Assembly (NCBI GenBank): GCA_009926295.1 | Contig: RFPF01000021.1 | Span: forward strand, 1 to 21,656 | Length of the DNA: 21,656 nt | Direction: 5' to 3' | From: Planctomycetia bacterium | GTDB lineage: Bacteria > Planctomycetota > Planctomycetia > Pirellulales > UBA1268 | In this document: positions 10,501 to 21,052 of the stretch, in pieces | Layout of the letters: the number at the start of each line of letters is the position of its first letter | Numbering within the stretch: position 1 is the first letter of the stretch | Translations under genes and position numbers: made by a program | The notes under the pieces: generated by a model | Told to the model about the DNA's origin: nothing | Seen by the model: the letters and a program-made list of their open reading frames with translations, nothing else | The model's database searches: none

Positions 10501-11850
10501 GGCACGACGTGGACGGTCTTCACCGATGCGGTGTCGGCCACGACCGGTGCCACGGTGACGGGCCTCGTCGACGGCACGTCGTATCTGTTCCGCGTGAAGG
10601 CCCGGAACGACATCGGCGACAGCGGCTACGCCACGACCTCCTCGCCGGGTGTGCCGGGCGTGTTGCCGGGCGCACCGACGGCACTCGCCGGCGTGGCCAA
10701 TGCCGCGGCCCGCAGTGTGGCGCTCACGTGGACCGCCCCGGTGGTCGCCGGCAGCCCGTCGCTCACCGACTACGTGGTCGAATACAAGGTGAGCGGCCAG
10801 CCCGACTCGGCGTATGTCACGTTCGCCGACGGTGTGCGTTCCACGACCGGTGCCACCGTGACCGGCCTTGCGAGCGCCATCACCTACGTGTTCCGCGTGA
10901 AGGCGGTGAACGCCCTCGGCAACGGGCCGGTGTCGGCGACGACCACGGTGCTCGTGCCGGCGACGGTGCCGACGGCCCCGCAGGGCCTCGTGGTGGCGTC
11001 GGTCTCCACCGGCTCGGCGACGCTCGCCTGGACCGCTCCGGCCGACAACGGCGGCTCCGCGGTGAGCGACTACGTGGTGCAGTACAAGGTGACCGGCCAG
11101 GCGGACTCGACGTACCGGACGTTCGCCGATGGCGTGTCGCCGGCGACCGGCGCCACGGTCACGGGCCTGACCAACGGCACGTCGTACACCTTCCGCGTGG
11201 CCGCGCAGAACACCGCCGGGCTCAGCGGCTATGCGGTCTCCGCGGCGGCCACGCCCTGGCCGCAGGCGGTCGCCCCGACGCGGCTCACCGGCACCGCCGG
11301 CAATGGCTCGGTCACGCTCCTGTGGACGTCGCCCACGCTCGTGGCCGGGCAGACGATCCTCGACTACGTCGTACAGTACCGCACCTATGCCGCTGGCGTG
11401 CCGGGCGGCTGGACCACGATCGCCGACGGCGTCTCGACCTTGCCCAAGGCCACGGTCGCGATTGCCAACGGCGTGACCTACGACTTCCGTGTCGCCGCGA
11501 TCACCACCGGCAACGTGGTCGGCCTGTATTCGATCGCGTCGCCACAGCTCACGCCGTTCCTCCCCGGGGCGGTGCTCGCCGTACCGACCGGCGTGGTGGC
11601 CACGCGAACGGCGTCGGGCACGGTCGGCCTCTCCTGGACGGCGCCGACGGCGAACGCCGGCGGGCCTACGACCGGCTACGTCGTGCAGTACGCCCTCACG
11701 GGCTCGACCACGTGGACGACGCTCAACGTCACCGGCACGACGACATCGATCAGCCGGCTCGTCGCCGGGCGGAACTACTCGTTCCGGATCGCGGCCAAGA
11801 ACCTGGCCGGCCAGGGGGCGTTCTCGAGCATTGTCTCGGCCACCGCCTGA
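4444..11850 (+). CDS. Giant multidomain secreted protein, C-terminal portion (beta-helix end, PPC-like, propeller-like, second beta-helix, six FN3 domains)
   Basis: This 2,468-codon frame continues the preceding gene after the -1 shift. ATG 4444 has no spaced ribosome site and lies inside a continuing beta-helix repeat, so it is probably not a true start; protein sense extends back to about 4408. Numbering from 4444: a third beta-helix repeat (GDWRSLKF near residue 123); PPC-like sheets starting near 196 (VDVYSFTG) and 410 (DVDWYSFA); a region of about 616-1030 with repeated short sheets and LYGVDTHGYVFSID-type strands, resembling a propeller; about 1133-1256, a jelly-roll-like part (RVFVSTDGGATWEVV, then RIDLGKYAG); about 1481-1680, a second right-handed beta-helix rich in NN and GI turns, ending in the AIDSSLNSLAD type closing motif; an Ig-like unit at about 1758-1842; and six fibronectin type III domains from 1881 to the end. 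There is no dockerin, sortase motif, PEP-CTERM or transmembrane tail. The role is inferred to be surface adhesion, matrix or polymer binding; the substrate is not readable. It ends 12 bp from the convergent BBP7 gene. Confidence 0.8.
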   Translation: MQVRGEEITTETVWDDTDIVHVPLSEIIVSNFQTATGLRLVSQPAASLVVKLAGTNAGFTATGYGTDIPDRIGGTVQVVGQPGYPVILTSLKDDSVGASLDPLGQLQKDTNADGTASTPAAGDWRSLKFLPFSNDTNVAIVQESEPAAAGWIESNSTPGAAQVLGVLAPNGKSGDDTRRLGFEVHGAVSWIAPGDVDVYSFTGYGGSEVWIDLDKTSPGLDVMVELLDASGTVRARSADSQTDAALLAGTRGVGQDLGKDSWQGGDFYSVNPKDAGMRVILPGTAGAQNQYFIRVRSQPRYDAATTQTAYEADLVDATKVAAGATSGAYELRVRLQQRDQKPGSTVRYAAISYPQVGIDVLGLPQRSLLTGETGESTASNDVFANAQPLGNVLQSDQATISVAGAISSATDVDWYSFALNYEQLESITGVNAGGKSWSTVFDIDYGDGFRGDLTISVFDSTGKLIYVGRDSNVASDQGGATFTDPSTGSAGKLDPFIGSVQLPAGGPTGSGGLEAGGAVTPADPTKQLRYYVAVSSNERLPAALDATFTSGATNSLIRLEPVNSVKRVVEDHIGYTGYTSGLPTTNPASPTVPTTSGSLVDVSNAIALSTHVTPFTLSDVTLFVSTATSLRTIDAMRGGVETVIRSYYYADKNIGDLAMRSDGKLYDYAGLSPNIDNTAGMLELVDAGTGDRTFVGNDSIPNAPTTTAVTQNNVRTTSLGLVSATVFSLANNNVVPSTVRGTVSYTTTVGGVPATGSWNFTTSVAGAMTFTAISAPVGVPAPVDGVSDVNAATGDVSITWDAPVNASATSPTLATVRYSYTADPQAVTTDIVDALAWGRTDVAKYDFLFYSVREGAASRLYRANPANGSAAVATGQPWGRKGNYIQDATNSLGIVTGMAFVNGTLYGVDTHGYVFSIDRGTATATLLTATPVLDAGGAAAQFAGLSIGPQNLYGGALKNALFAIDASGTLYAFDTSGNQLTVFDTDPDGTGPLLPDGVADATSVATTGLAGVTGLAFSPLDVNLWHPTTTRGTDLGHGVNAAPDSSRTGAARHAVVDGQGVTRSFAESDGGVSMAFNLEKYVSSGTTPYLNYQSARGQYGVIDAAWQQDLSENAAIPNSYNLPGGAYGSLSTNAFDLSAYTYADKPTLYFNYWLQTQGASGKLDTMRDSARVFVSTDGGATWEVVATNNSVKSTADSSDAELPAFASVSSKISNDTLIDNQHVQELFDSASWRQARIDLGKYAGQSNIRLRFDFSTAGEFDPTQNWANNTTVTTAVVALPDVIVADVTGVVPGMDVWTTDLVTGLPAATGLTVVSIDAATNTVTLDGDVTLNAGDAIAFALPHGLNDIVGLAGTTGNFGSAERGQNNQYEGFYVDDVMVGFAERGEMVTGATAGQTAFFGVGTPLAGSATVPTQALTGPYQLEIRHGTTYAVMTSELTGKIAIDNTFDTNQNLVASNTALGAVDSLGNAVLPFGDANTQRQQGQFLIQNNIIAAAATYGISIDAGVRDANSKDPIPGTPRNLPVLNNSRLVPGVVVANNVVSTSGTAGILFSGDPNSGTVPTAAVPYGRIVNNTIYGGTTPKGTGVVVSENAGPTLMNNLFANLATGVSVDATSRVDSAGNQRTVITTSAFSAVGTQVSAGATQSQALTLASDPFVNAAGGNFYLRSGTPAIDSSLNSLADRNEYVVVNVPLGVPQSPVIAPDRDLYGQLRSDDPAQASQPGLGSNVFKDRGAIDRVDFFQPYATLAKPQDGGPDDLDATSDSVVLRTGARTQTSFELQLSDNGVGIDKSTVTSAAFTLTRNGVPLVLGTDYVFRYLETTNRVVFESASVYSLGAYVITATSRASAAGVTGQLTDLANNTLLPNKVDGTTSFTIALADVPDAPGKPVGTPGNTQVGLAWTVPVSDGNSAITDYTVQFSSDGGTNWTTFTDGVSATLGVTVTPLVNGTAYVFRVRATNAIGDSAWSPISDPVKPGIIPGVPTGLAVTGTASGQATLGWTAPVVLGSPALGDYVVEYSSNGGTTWTVFTDAVSATTGATVTGLVDGTSYLFRVKARNDIGDSGYATTSSPGVPGVLPGAPTALAGVANAAARSVALTWTAPVVAGSPSLTDYVVEYKVSGQPDSAYVTFADGVRSTTGATVTGLASAITYVFRVKAVNALGNGPVSATTTVLVPATVPTAPQGLVVASVSTGSATLAWTAPADNGGSAVSDYVVQYKVTGQADSTYRTFADGVSPATGATVTGLTNGTSYTFRVAAQNTAGLSGYAVSAAATPWPQAVAPTRLTGTAGNGSVTLLWTSPTLVAGQTILDYVVQYRTYAAGVPGGWTTIADGVSTLPKATVAIANGVTYDFRVAAITTGNVVGLYSIASPQLTPFLPGAVLAVPTGVVATRTASGTVGLSWTAPTANAGGPTTGYVVQYALTGSTTWTTLNVTGTTTSISRLVAGRNYSFRIAAKNLAGQGAFSSIVSATA
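10084..11847 (+). repeat. Six tandem fibronectin type III repeats (about 300 bp each)
   Basis: Units begin near 10084, 10376, 10670, 10972, 11272 and 11578, a spacing of about 292-306 bp. Each has the FN3 pattern: an opening P-x-x-L/V, a strand with LxWTxP, then DYVVxY, then an Ala/Asn-rich turn with TGATVTGL in most units, and a closing YxFRVxAxN strand. Units 2 to 4 are most alike (DYVVEY or DYVVQY, FADGV or FTDAV, TGATVTGL); units 5 and 6 are more diverged. The array is the extreme C-terminus of the giant protein. Confidence 0.85.
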
Positions 11851-11862
11851 CCTGGAGCGGGA

Positions 11863-13152
11863 TCACCAGCGTCCCTCGAGCCCGAGGCTCACGCCCTGGA
11901 GCACCACGCCGCCGTTGGTGACGAGCGTGCCGGTCGGGGTCGTGGATGGATTGAGCGACTGGCCGCTGAGCTGCTGCGTGGGCTGGGCGATGCTCGAGAG
12001 CCAGAGGCCGAAGTAGCCGAACCGAACGTCGAGGTTGCGAGTGATCGGGATCGCCCCGGTCATGCCGACCTCGCCGATGAAGGCACAACTCGCCGGGCTC
12101 TTGCCCACCGTGATCGCCGCGGAGCCCCCGCCCGGATCCTGGGTCGTCGTGTAGAGCGACGACTGGCTCGCGTTGTTGTAGTAGGCCCCGGCCTTCACCA
12201 CCGAGTCGACCTTGAGCCACGGCAGCGAGAGCAGGTAGAGGTCGGCCCCGATCTGGCCTCCGTACATGCTGTTGATGCAGCCCGTCTGGTAGAGGTCGGT
12301 GGCCGCGGGGCTTGTCAGCGCGTCCTGCAGCCGGAACTGCTCCTGCCATTCCACCCAGCGGAAGCCCGCCAGCCAGCGGATGTTGCGACCGTGGCAGCGG
12401 TGATGGTTGAACTCGAAGCTCTGGATGCTGCTGCCCAGGTTGGCGGTGCCGGTGTCGAAGGCCTGGGAACCGCCGTTGCCGTAGATTCCTCCTCCCGAGA
12501 GCACGTATTGCCCGGCGCCTGCCGGCAGGGGGCGGATGCTGCGGAAGTTCGCGGCCCGCAGCCAGGTTGCCTCCCAGGCGTCGCCGCAGCGGTCGGTGCG
12601 AAAGAGCGAGATGCGGGGCCCGGCCGCCGGCGAGCTGTTCATCTGGTTGGCGTCGAGCACGGGGATGTCGTCGATGCCGGTCTGCACGATCGGGCGTCCC
12701 GGAGGAGCGTTCCGCCACAGGAGCAGCGCGTCGACGCGGCCGCTCCAGCAGGCGCCGGACTTGTCGTGGAGGGCGCCGAGCCGCTGGAAGAGGCCGGGTG
12801 GATCGCAGTCGACGAGCTGGCAGCAGTGGGCATCGCGGCAATGGTTTCCCTCCCGACAGGCCTCGCACTGGCAGTCGCCGGTTGGGCAGCCATCCGGCCC
12901 GCAGACGTCGTCCGCGCAGGCGACGGCATAGAGGCTCGCCGCGGCGTCGGTGCCGGCTGCCGCGTCGTCGTCGAGGGCGAGCTGTCCGTCGGCCGCGTCG
13001 ACCACGAGCACCGATCTGGGCGCCGCATTGATCACGTCGGCGTCGGCGACCACCGGGATCGCACCGCCCAGGGCCAGGGCCGCGAGGCCTCGCCATGCGA
13101 GCGTGGTCCATGCAGCCGGCCGCCCGATTCCGCAGATTCGAACCATCGTCAT
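11863..13152 (-). CDS. BBP7-family outer-membrane beta-barrel protein with N-terminal cysteine cluster
   Basis: This 429-aa protein starts at ATG 13152, chosen because GGAGG (13158-13162 on the plus strand) sits 5 nt upstream. The open frame runs further back to 13359, but that part overlaps the end of the preceding gene and is not protein-like. Residues 1-38 form a signal peptide: Arg early, then an Ala/Leu-rich core and VADA. Residues 79-116 carry ten cysteines. The barrel begins at about 138 with VDALLLWR and has the alternating aromatic strands and landmarks shared with its neighbour: GGFRWVEWQEQF, GGQIGADLYLL, KAGAYYNNA, CAFIGEVGMTG and a final strand ending GLEGRW, with a C-terminal Trp. 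These match the planctomycete BBP7 (putative beta-barrel porin-7) family. It is expected in the outer membrane; the cargo is unknown. It is second in a two-gene unit, 41 bp after the upstream paralogue. Confidence 0.82.
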   Translation of the reverse strand: MTMVRICGIGRPAAWTTLAWRGLAALALGGAIPVVADADVINAAPRSVLVVDAADGQLALDDDAAAGTDAAASLYAVACADDVCGPDGCPTGDCQCEACREGNHCRDAHCCQLVDCDPPGLFQRLGALHDKSGACWSGRVDALLLWRNAPPGRPIVQTGIDDIPVLDANQMNSSPAAGPRISLFRTDRCGDAWEATWLRAANFRSIRPLPAGAGQYVLSGGGIYGNGGSQAFDTGTANLGSSIQSFEFNHHRCHGRNIRWLAGFRWVEWQEQFRLQDALTSPAATDLYQTGCINSMYGGQIGADLYLLSLPWLKVDSVVKAGAYYNNASQSSLYTTTQDPGGGSAAITVGKSPASCAFIGEVGMTGAIPITRNLDVRFGYFGLWLSSIAQPTQQLSGQSLNPSTTPTGTLVTNGGVVLQGVSLGLEGRW

Positions 13153-13157
13153 GTCAG

Positions 13158-13162
13158 CCTCC
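13158..13162 (-). promoter_or_regulatory. Shine-Dalgarno GGAGG for the downstream BBP7 gene
   Basis: On the minus strand GGAGG is followed by CTGAC and then ATG at 13152. It lies inside the 41-bp gap between the two BBP7 genes and decides the start codon against the in-frame ATGs at 13176 and 13146. Confidence 0.6.
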
Positions 13163-13193
13163 GTGAAAATCGCCATGCGTCGTCCACCGCGTG

Positions 13194-14492
13194 CTACCAG
13201 CGGGCCTCGAGGCCCGTCGTCACGCCGTGGAGGAATGCCGAGGAATAGGTGTTGATGCTCGTCGTCTGCGCCGTGAAGTCGCTGAGGGCGAGCTGGTTCG
13301 ATGGCGTGGCGATGCCGCCGAGCCAGAAGAGCGTGTAGCCGGCCCGCCACGAGAGCCACTCGGCGAGCTTGTATTCGCCGATGAGCCCCACCTCGCCCAT
13401 GAAGGAGCAGGCGTCCTTCGACGTGGCGAGGGTGTTCGCGGCGAACACGCCCTGACCGCCAGAGAGCGTGGTGTTCTGATACGCGTGGCAGTTGTAGTAC
13501 ACACCCCCCTTGGCGACGCCATTGACCTTCACCTTGCGGAAGGAGTTCCAGAGGAGAAGGTCGGCCCCGAGCTGCCCGCCGTAGAGGTTGTTGCCGGTCT
13601 GCACGAGATATTGATCATTTCCCAGGACGCCGAGATTCGCACCGACGAGGTTCAATTGCTGGTTCCATTCCACCCAGCGGAAGCCGCCGATCCACGTGAG
13701 GATGCCCCCGTCGCTGCGGCGCGCGTTGAACTCCCAGCTTTTGAGGCCCGCCGTCGTGTCGACCTGAGCCGAGGTGATGTCGCCGATGACGACTCCGGGA
13801 AGATTGACGCCGCGGTAGGTATTCGTGCCTGCTCCCACGGCCGCGGTGCCCGCGAACGACTGGATCTGGAAGTAGTTGATCTCGAAGGCGTGGCAGGGGT
13901 CGCGGTGGTAGAGGATCGCGTAGCGCGGCGCCGCCGACACGGGCGGGATCGCCTGATTGGCGTTGAGCACAGTCTGCCCGGTGACCGAGTCGGCGTAGAG
14001 CGGGCGGCTCGGGATGTTCGTCTGCCAGAGGAGCAGGGCGTCGACCTGGGCGGTCCACCGCGGGCAGCGCCTGGCCGCCGCCTTCGCTTCGTCGCTGACG
14101 ACATATTCCGTCAGTGGTTCCTCGTCCTGGACGATCGTGGTGGCCGGCAGCGGCATCCCGCCATCGGCCTCGAATCCAAAGTCGACCGGTTCCTGCTCGA
14201 TGGCCTGGGCCAACTCGGCGAGCGGGGCATCCATCGGGATGACGGCGTTCTCCTCGTCCTCGGTGATGTCGGTGACGAGCAGCGGAACGAGGCCGTGCTG
14301 CGGGGTGGAAGGCGTTGCAGGACGATCGTCCGTGACGATGGCCGCCGGGTCTGCACCGCCGCTGAGCGACCAGTCTGCGGCATCCGCGGGGATGGCCAGG
14401 GAGGCCGTCGCGAGGGCGGCGCCGGTGAGGATGGCGCGAACGGCATCCCAGCCGTGGCCGTCACACCCTTCGTCGTGGGCAAAAGCGTTCAT
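13194..14492 (-). CDS. BBP7-family outer-membrane beta-barrel protein
   Basis: A 432-aa protein from ATG 14492, with GGAGG 11 nt upstream (14504-14508 on the plus strand). The N-terminus has a longish polar lead, then the hydrophobic run AILTGAALATASLAIPADA, a plausible signal peptide cut near residue 38. A periplasmic stretch of about 40-135 follows, rich in Asp/Glu (DITEDEENAVIPMD) and with no cysteine cluster. The barrel starts at about 150 (VDALLLWQ) and shows GGFRWVEWNQQL, GGQLGADLLLW, KGGVYYNCH, CSFMGEVGLIG and a last strand ending GLEARW. These landmarks align one by one with the neighbour at 11863-13152, so the two are tandem paralogues. Family: BBP7, known mostly from planctomycetes; location outer membrane; transport or structural role not established. 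It is first gene of the pair, 171 bp downstream of the uvrA stop. Confidence 0.82.
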   Translation of the reverse strand: MNAFAHDEGCDGHGWDAVRAILTGAALATASLAIPADAADWSLSGGADPAAIVTDDRPATPSTPQHGLVPLLVTDITEDEENAVIPMDAPLAELAQAIEQEPVDFGFEADGGMPLPATTIVQDEEPLTEYVVSDEAKAAARRCPRWTAQVDALLLWQTNIPSRPLYADSVTGQTVLNANQAIPPVSAAPRYAILYHRDPCHAFEINYFQIQSFAGTAAVGAGTNTYRGVNLPGVVIGDITSAQVDTTAGLKSWEFNARRSDGGILTWIGGFRWVEWNQQLNLVGANLGVLGNDQYLVQTGNNLYGGQLGADLLLWNSFRKVKVNGVAKGGVYYNCHAYQNTTLSGGQGVFAANTLATSKDACSFMGEVGLIGEYKLAEWLSWRAGYTLFWLGGIATPSNQLALSDFTAQTTSINTYSSAFLHGVTTGLEARW

Positions 14493-14539
14493 TTCGTACG
14501 GGTCCTCCGAAACGTTCGAGTCGAGGCTTGAATCGGCGT

Positions 14540-14557
14540 CCGGTCGTGCCGGTCGTG
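14540..14557. repeat. Tandem 9-bp direct repeat upstream of the BBP7 pair
   Basis: CCGGTCGTG occurs twice back to back (14540-14548 and 14549-14557), with a related CCGGTCACG a little further on. It lies 48 bp before the start of the first BBP7 gene, where an operator could sit. Function is not shown by the sequence. Confidence 0.4.
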
Positions 14558-14600
14558 ACTGCCGTACCTCGAAGTCCGGTCACGGAGACTGGGCAAGGGG

Positions 14601-14635
14601 GGCAAGAACGCCTTGCCGAATGGGCCGCATGGCCC
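14601..14635 (-). terminator. Two hairpins just past the uvrA stop, candidate terminator
   Basis: GGCAAG (14601-14606) pairs with CTTGCC (14612-14617) over a 5-nt loop, and GGGCC (14622-14626) pairs with GGCCC (14631-14635) over GCAT. Both lie 29-65 bp downstream of the uvrA stop on its strand. There is no U-run after either, so intrinsic termination is unproven and read-through into the BBP7 pair is possible. The rest of 14493-14663 holds only the 9-bp direct repeat listed separately. Confidence 0.3.
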
Positions 14636-14663
14636 GCGGCGGGCCGCCGTCTCGGCGAATCGC

Positions 14664-20600
<5,937 letters not shown>

Positions 20601-20606
20601 AAGCCC

Positions 20607-20612
20607 ATTGTA
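20607..20612 (-). promoter_or_regulatory. Candidate -10 box of uvrA, giving a leaderless or near-leaderless mRNA
   Basis: On the minus strand TACAAT (5 of 6 to TATAAT) is followed by GGGCTT and then the uvrA ATG. A transcript starting 7 nt after the box would begin at the start codon itself, which fits the lack of any ribosome-binding site. No good -35 is seen at 17-18 bp (TCTCCC or GTCTCC). Confidence 0.4.
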
Positions 20613-20620
20613 GGGAGCGC

Positions 20621-20649
20621 TTTACAGTGGGGAGACGGTGCCATACCAT
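20621..20649 (+). promoter_or_regulatory. Candidate promoter of tRNA-Ala
   Basis: TTTACA (20621-20626, 5 of 6 to TTGACA), a 17-bp spacer, then TACCAT (20644-20649, 4 of 6 to TATAAT). Transcription would start near 20656, leaving a leader of about 36 nt before the tRNA. It is back to back with the uvrA -10 box, the two being 8 bp apart. Confidence 0.45.
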
Positions 20650-20691
20650 CGATTCTCCGCGGGTGTCGGTGGTTTCCGGCGGCACCCCGTC

Positions 20692-20764
20692 GGGGCGGTA
20701 GCTCAACTGGGAGAGCGCGGCGTTCGCAATGCCGAGGTTGGGAGTTCGATCCTCCTCCGCTCCA
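20692..20764 (+). tRNA. tRNA-Ala, anticodon CGC
   Basis: A full cloverleaf can be drawn: acceptor GGGGCGG (20692-20698) with CCGCTCC (20757-20763); D-stem GCTC/GAGC (20701-20704, 20713-20716); anticodon stem CGGCG/TGCCG with loop TTCGCAA (20723-20729) and anticodon CGC at 20725-20727, reading GCG; variable loop AGGTT; T-stem GGGAG/CTCCT with loop TTCGATC; discriminator A at 20764. Position 3 against 70 is a G-U pair, the classic alanine identity element, which confirms the assignment. The 3' CCA is not encoded and must be added after transcription. Confidence 0.95.
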
Positions 20765-20775
20765 TTTTCAAGCCC

Positions 20776-20798
20776 GCACTGCCATCCATGGCCAGTGC
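20776..20798 (+). terminator. Hairpin just downstream of tRNA-Ala
   Basis: GCACTG (20776-20781) pairs with CAGTGC (20793-20798), extended by CCA/TGG with a bulged C at 20792 and a 4-nt loop. It begins 12 nt after the tRNA end and may stop or process the precursor. No U-run follows, so this is a candidate only. Confidence 0.35.
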
Positions 20799-20822
20799 AG
20801 GCCTTGGCTCTGCGGCGGGAAA

Positions 20823-20931
20823 GCCGAGGTTTCCCTCGCCGAGCGGGCGCGAGCCCTCCCGACGTGCGGGGTTGCGCCCGCCGTCTTGGCTCGCGTGGCT
20901 GCCAACGAGAAAGGGAGGCGAGGGGATCGGC
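20823..20931 (+). ncRNA. Candidate structured RNA: four nested stems between tRNA-Ala and the sigma gene
   Basis: Complementary segments are nested in strict order. P1 GCCGA (20823-20827) with TCGGC (20927-20931); P2 CCCTCGCC (20833-20840) with GGCGAGGG (20917-20924); P3 CGCGAGCC (20848-20855) with GGCTCGCG (20888-20895); P4 GACG plus GCGGG (20861-20864, 20866-20870) with CCCGC plus CGTC (20877-20885), one bulged T and a GTTGCG loop. All paired segments are exact. No hallmark of SRP RNA, 6S, tmRNA or RNase P was found. Strand is assumed from the flanking plus-strand genes. It could be an independent small RNA, a tRNA-operon tail or the sigma-gene leader; GC-rich chance pairing is possible. 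Confidence 0.35.
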
Positions 20932-20948
20932 GAACGCTCGAGGAGCAT

Positions 20949-20997
20949 TGGGCCGCCCCGGCCCACGCGACGAGCCCATCCGCCGTTGGAACGGCGG
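20949..20997 (+). other. Two strong hairpins upstream of the sigma-factor gene
   Basis: TGGGCCG (20949-20955) pairs exactly with CGGCCCA (20959-20965) over CCC. CCGCCGTT (20980-20987) pairs with AACGGCGG (20990-20997) as a perfect inverted repeat, best drawn as 7 bp with a TGGA loop. They lie 88 and 56 bp before the sigma start and may be leader structure or a protein-binding palindrome. The rest of 20765-21052 shows no gene. Confidence 0.4.
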
Positions 20998-21052
20998 ACA
21001 TAATTCCACTGCCGTCCCCGAGCCGGTGATGCTCGCGAGGTCTTCTCCGTCG

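Noticed and set aside
10431..11921. 496-aa plus-strand frame across the FN3 array
   Set aside because: Out-of-frame reading of the FN3 codons; no domain, Arg/Gly-rich throughout.
13153..13359. N-terminal extension of the downstream BBP7 protein to 13359
   Set aside because: It overlaps the 3' end of the other BBP7 gene, is Arg/His-rich and lacks a signal peptide; a GGAGG-led ATG at 13152 is better.
20703..20966. Minus-strand frame ending RRRIELPTSALRTPRSPS
   Set aside because: Classic spurious protein from the antisense of a tRNA.
20638..21003. Plus-strand frame reading through tRNA-Ala (contains VAQLGERGVRNAEVGSS)
   Set aside because: Well-known artefact of translating a tRNA gene.
20988..21016. 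GGAAC near 20988 as an ECF -35 element for autoregulation of the sigma gene
   Set aside because: The nearest GTC is 21 bp away, not the usual 16-17, and GGAAC is part of the inverted repeat.
20765..21052. Known RNA families (SRP RNA, 6S, tmRNA, RNase P) in the structured gap
   Set aside because: None of their signature sequences, such as the SRP GGAA-loop core, was found.
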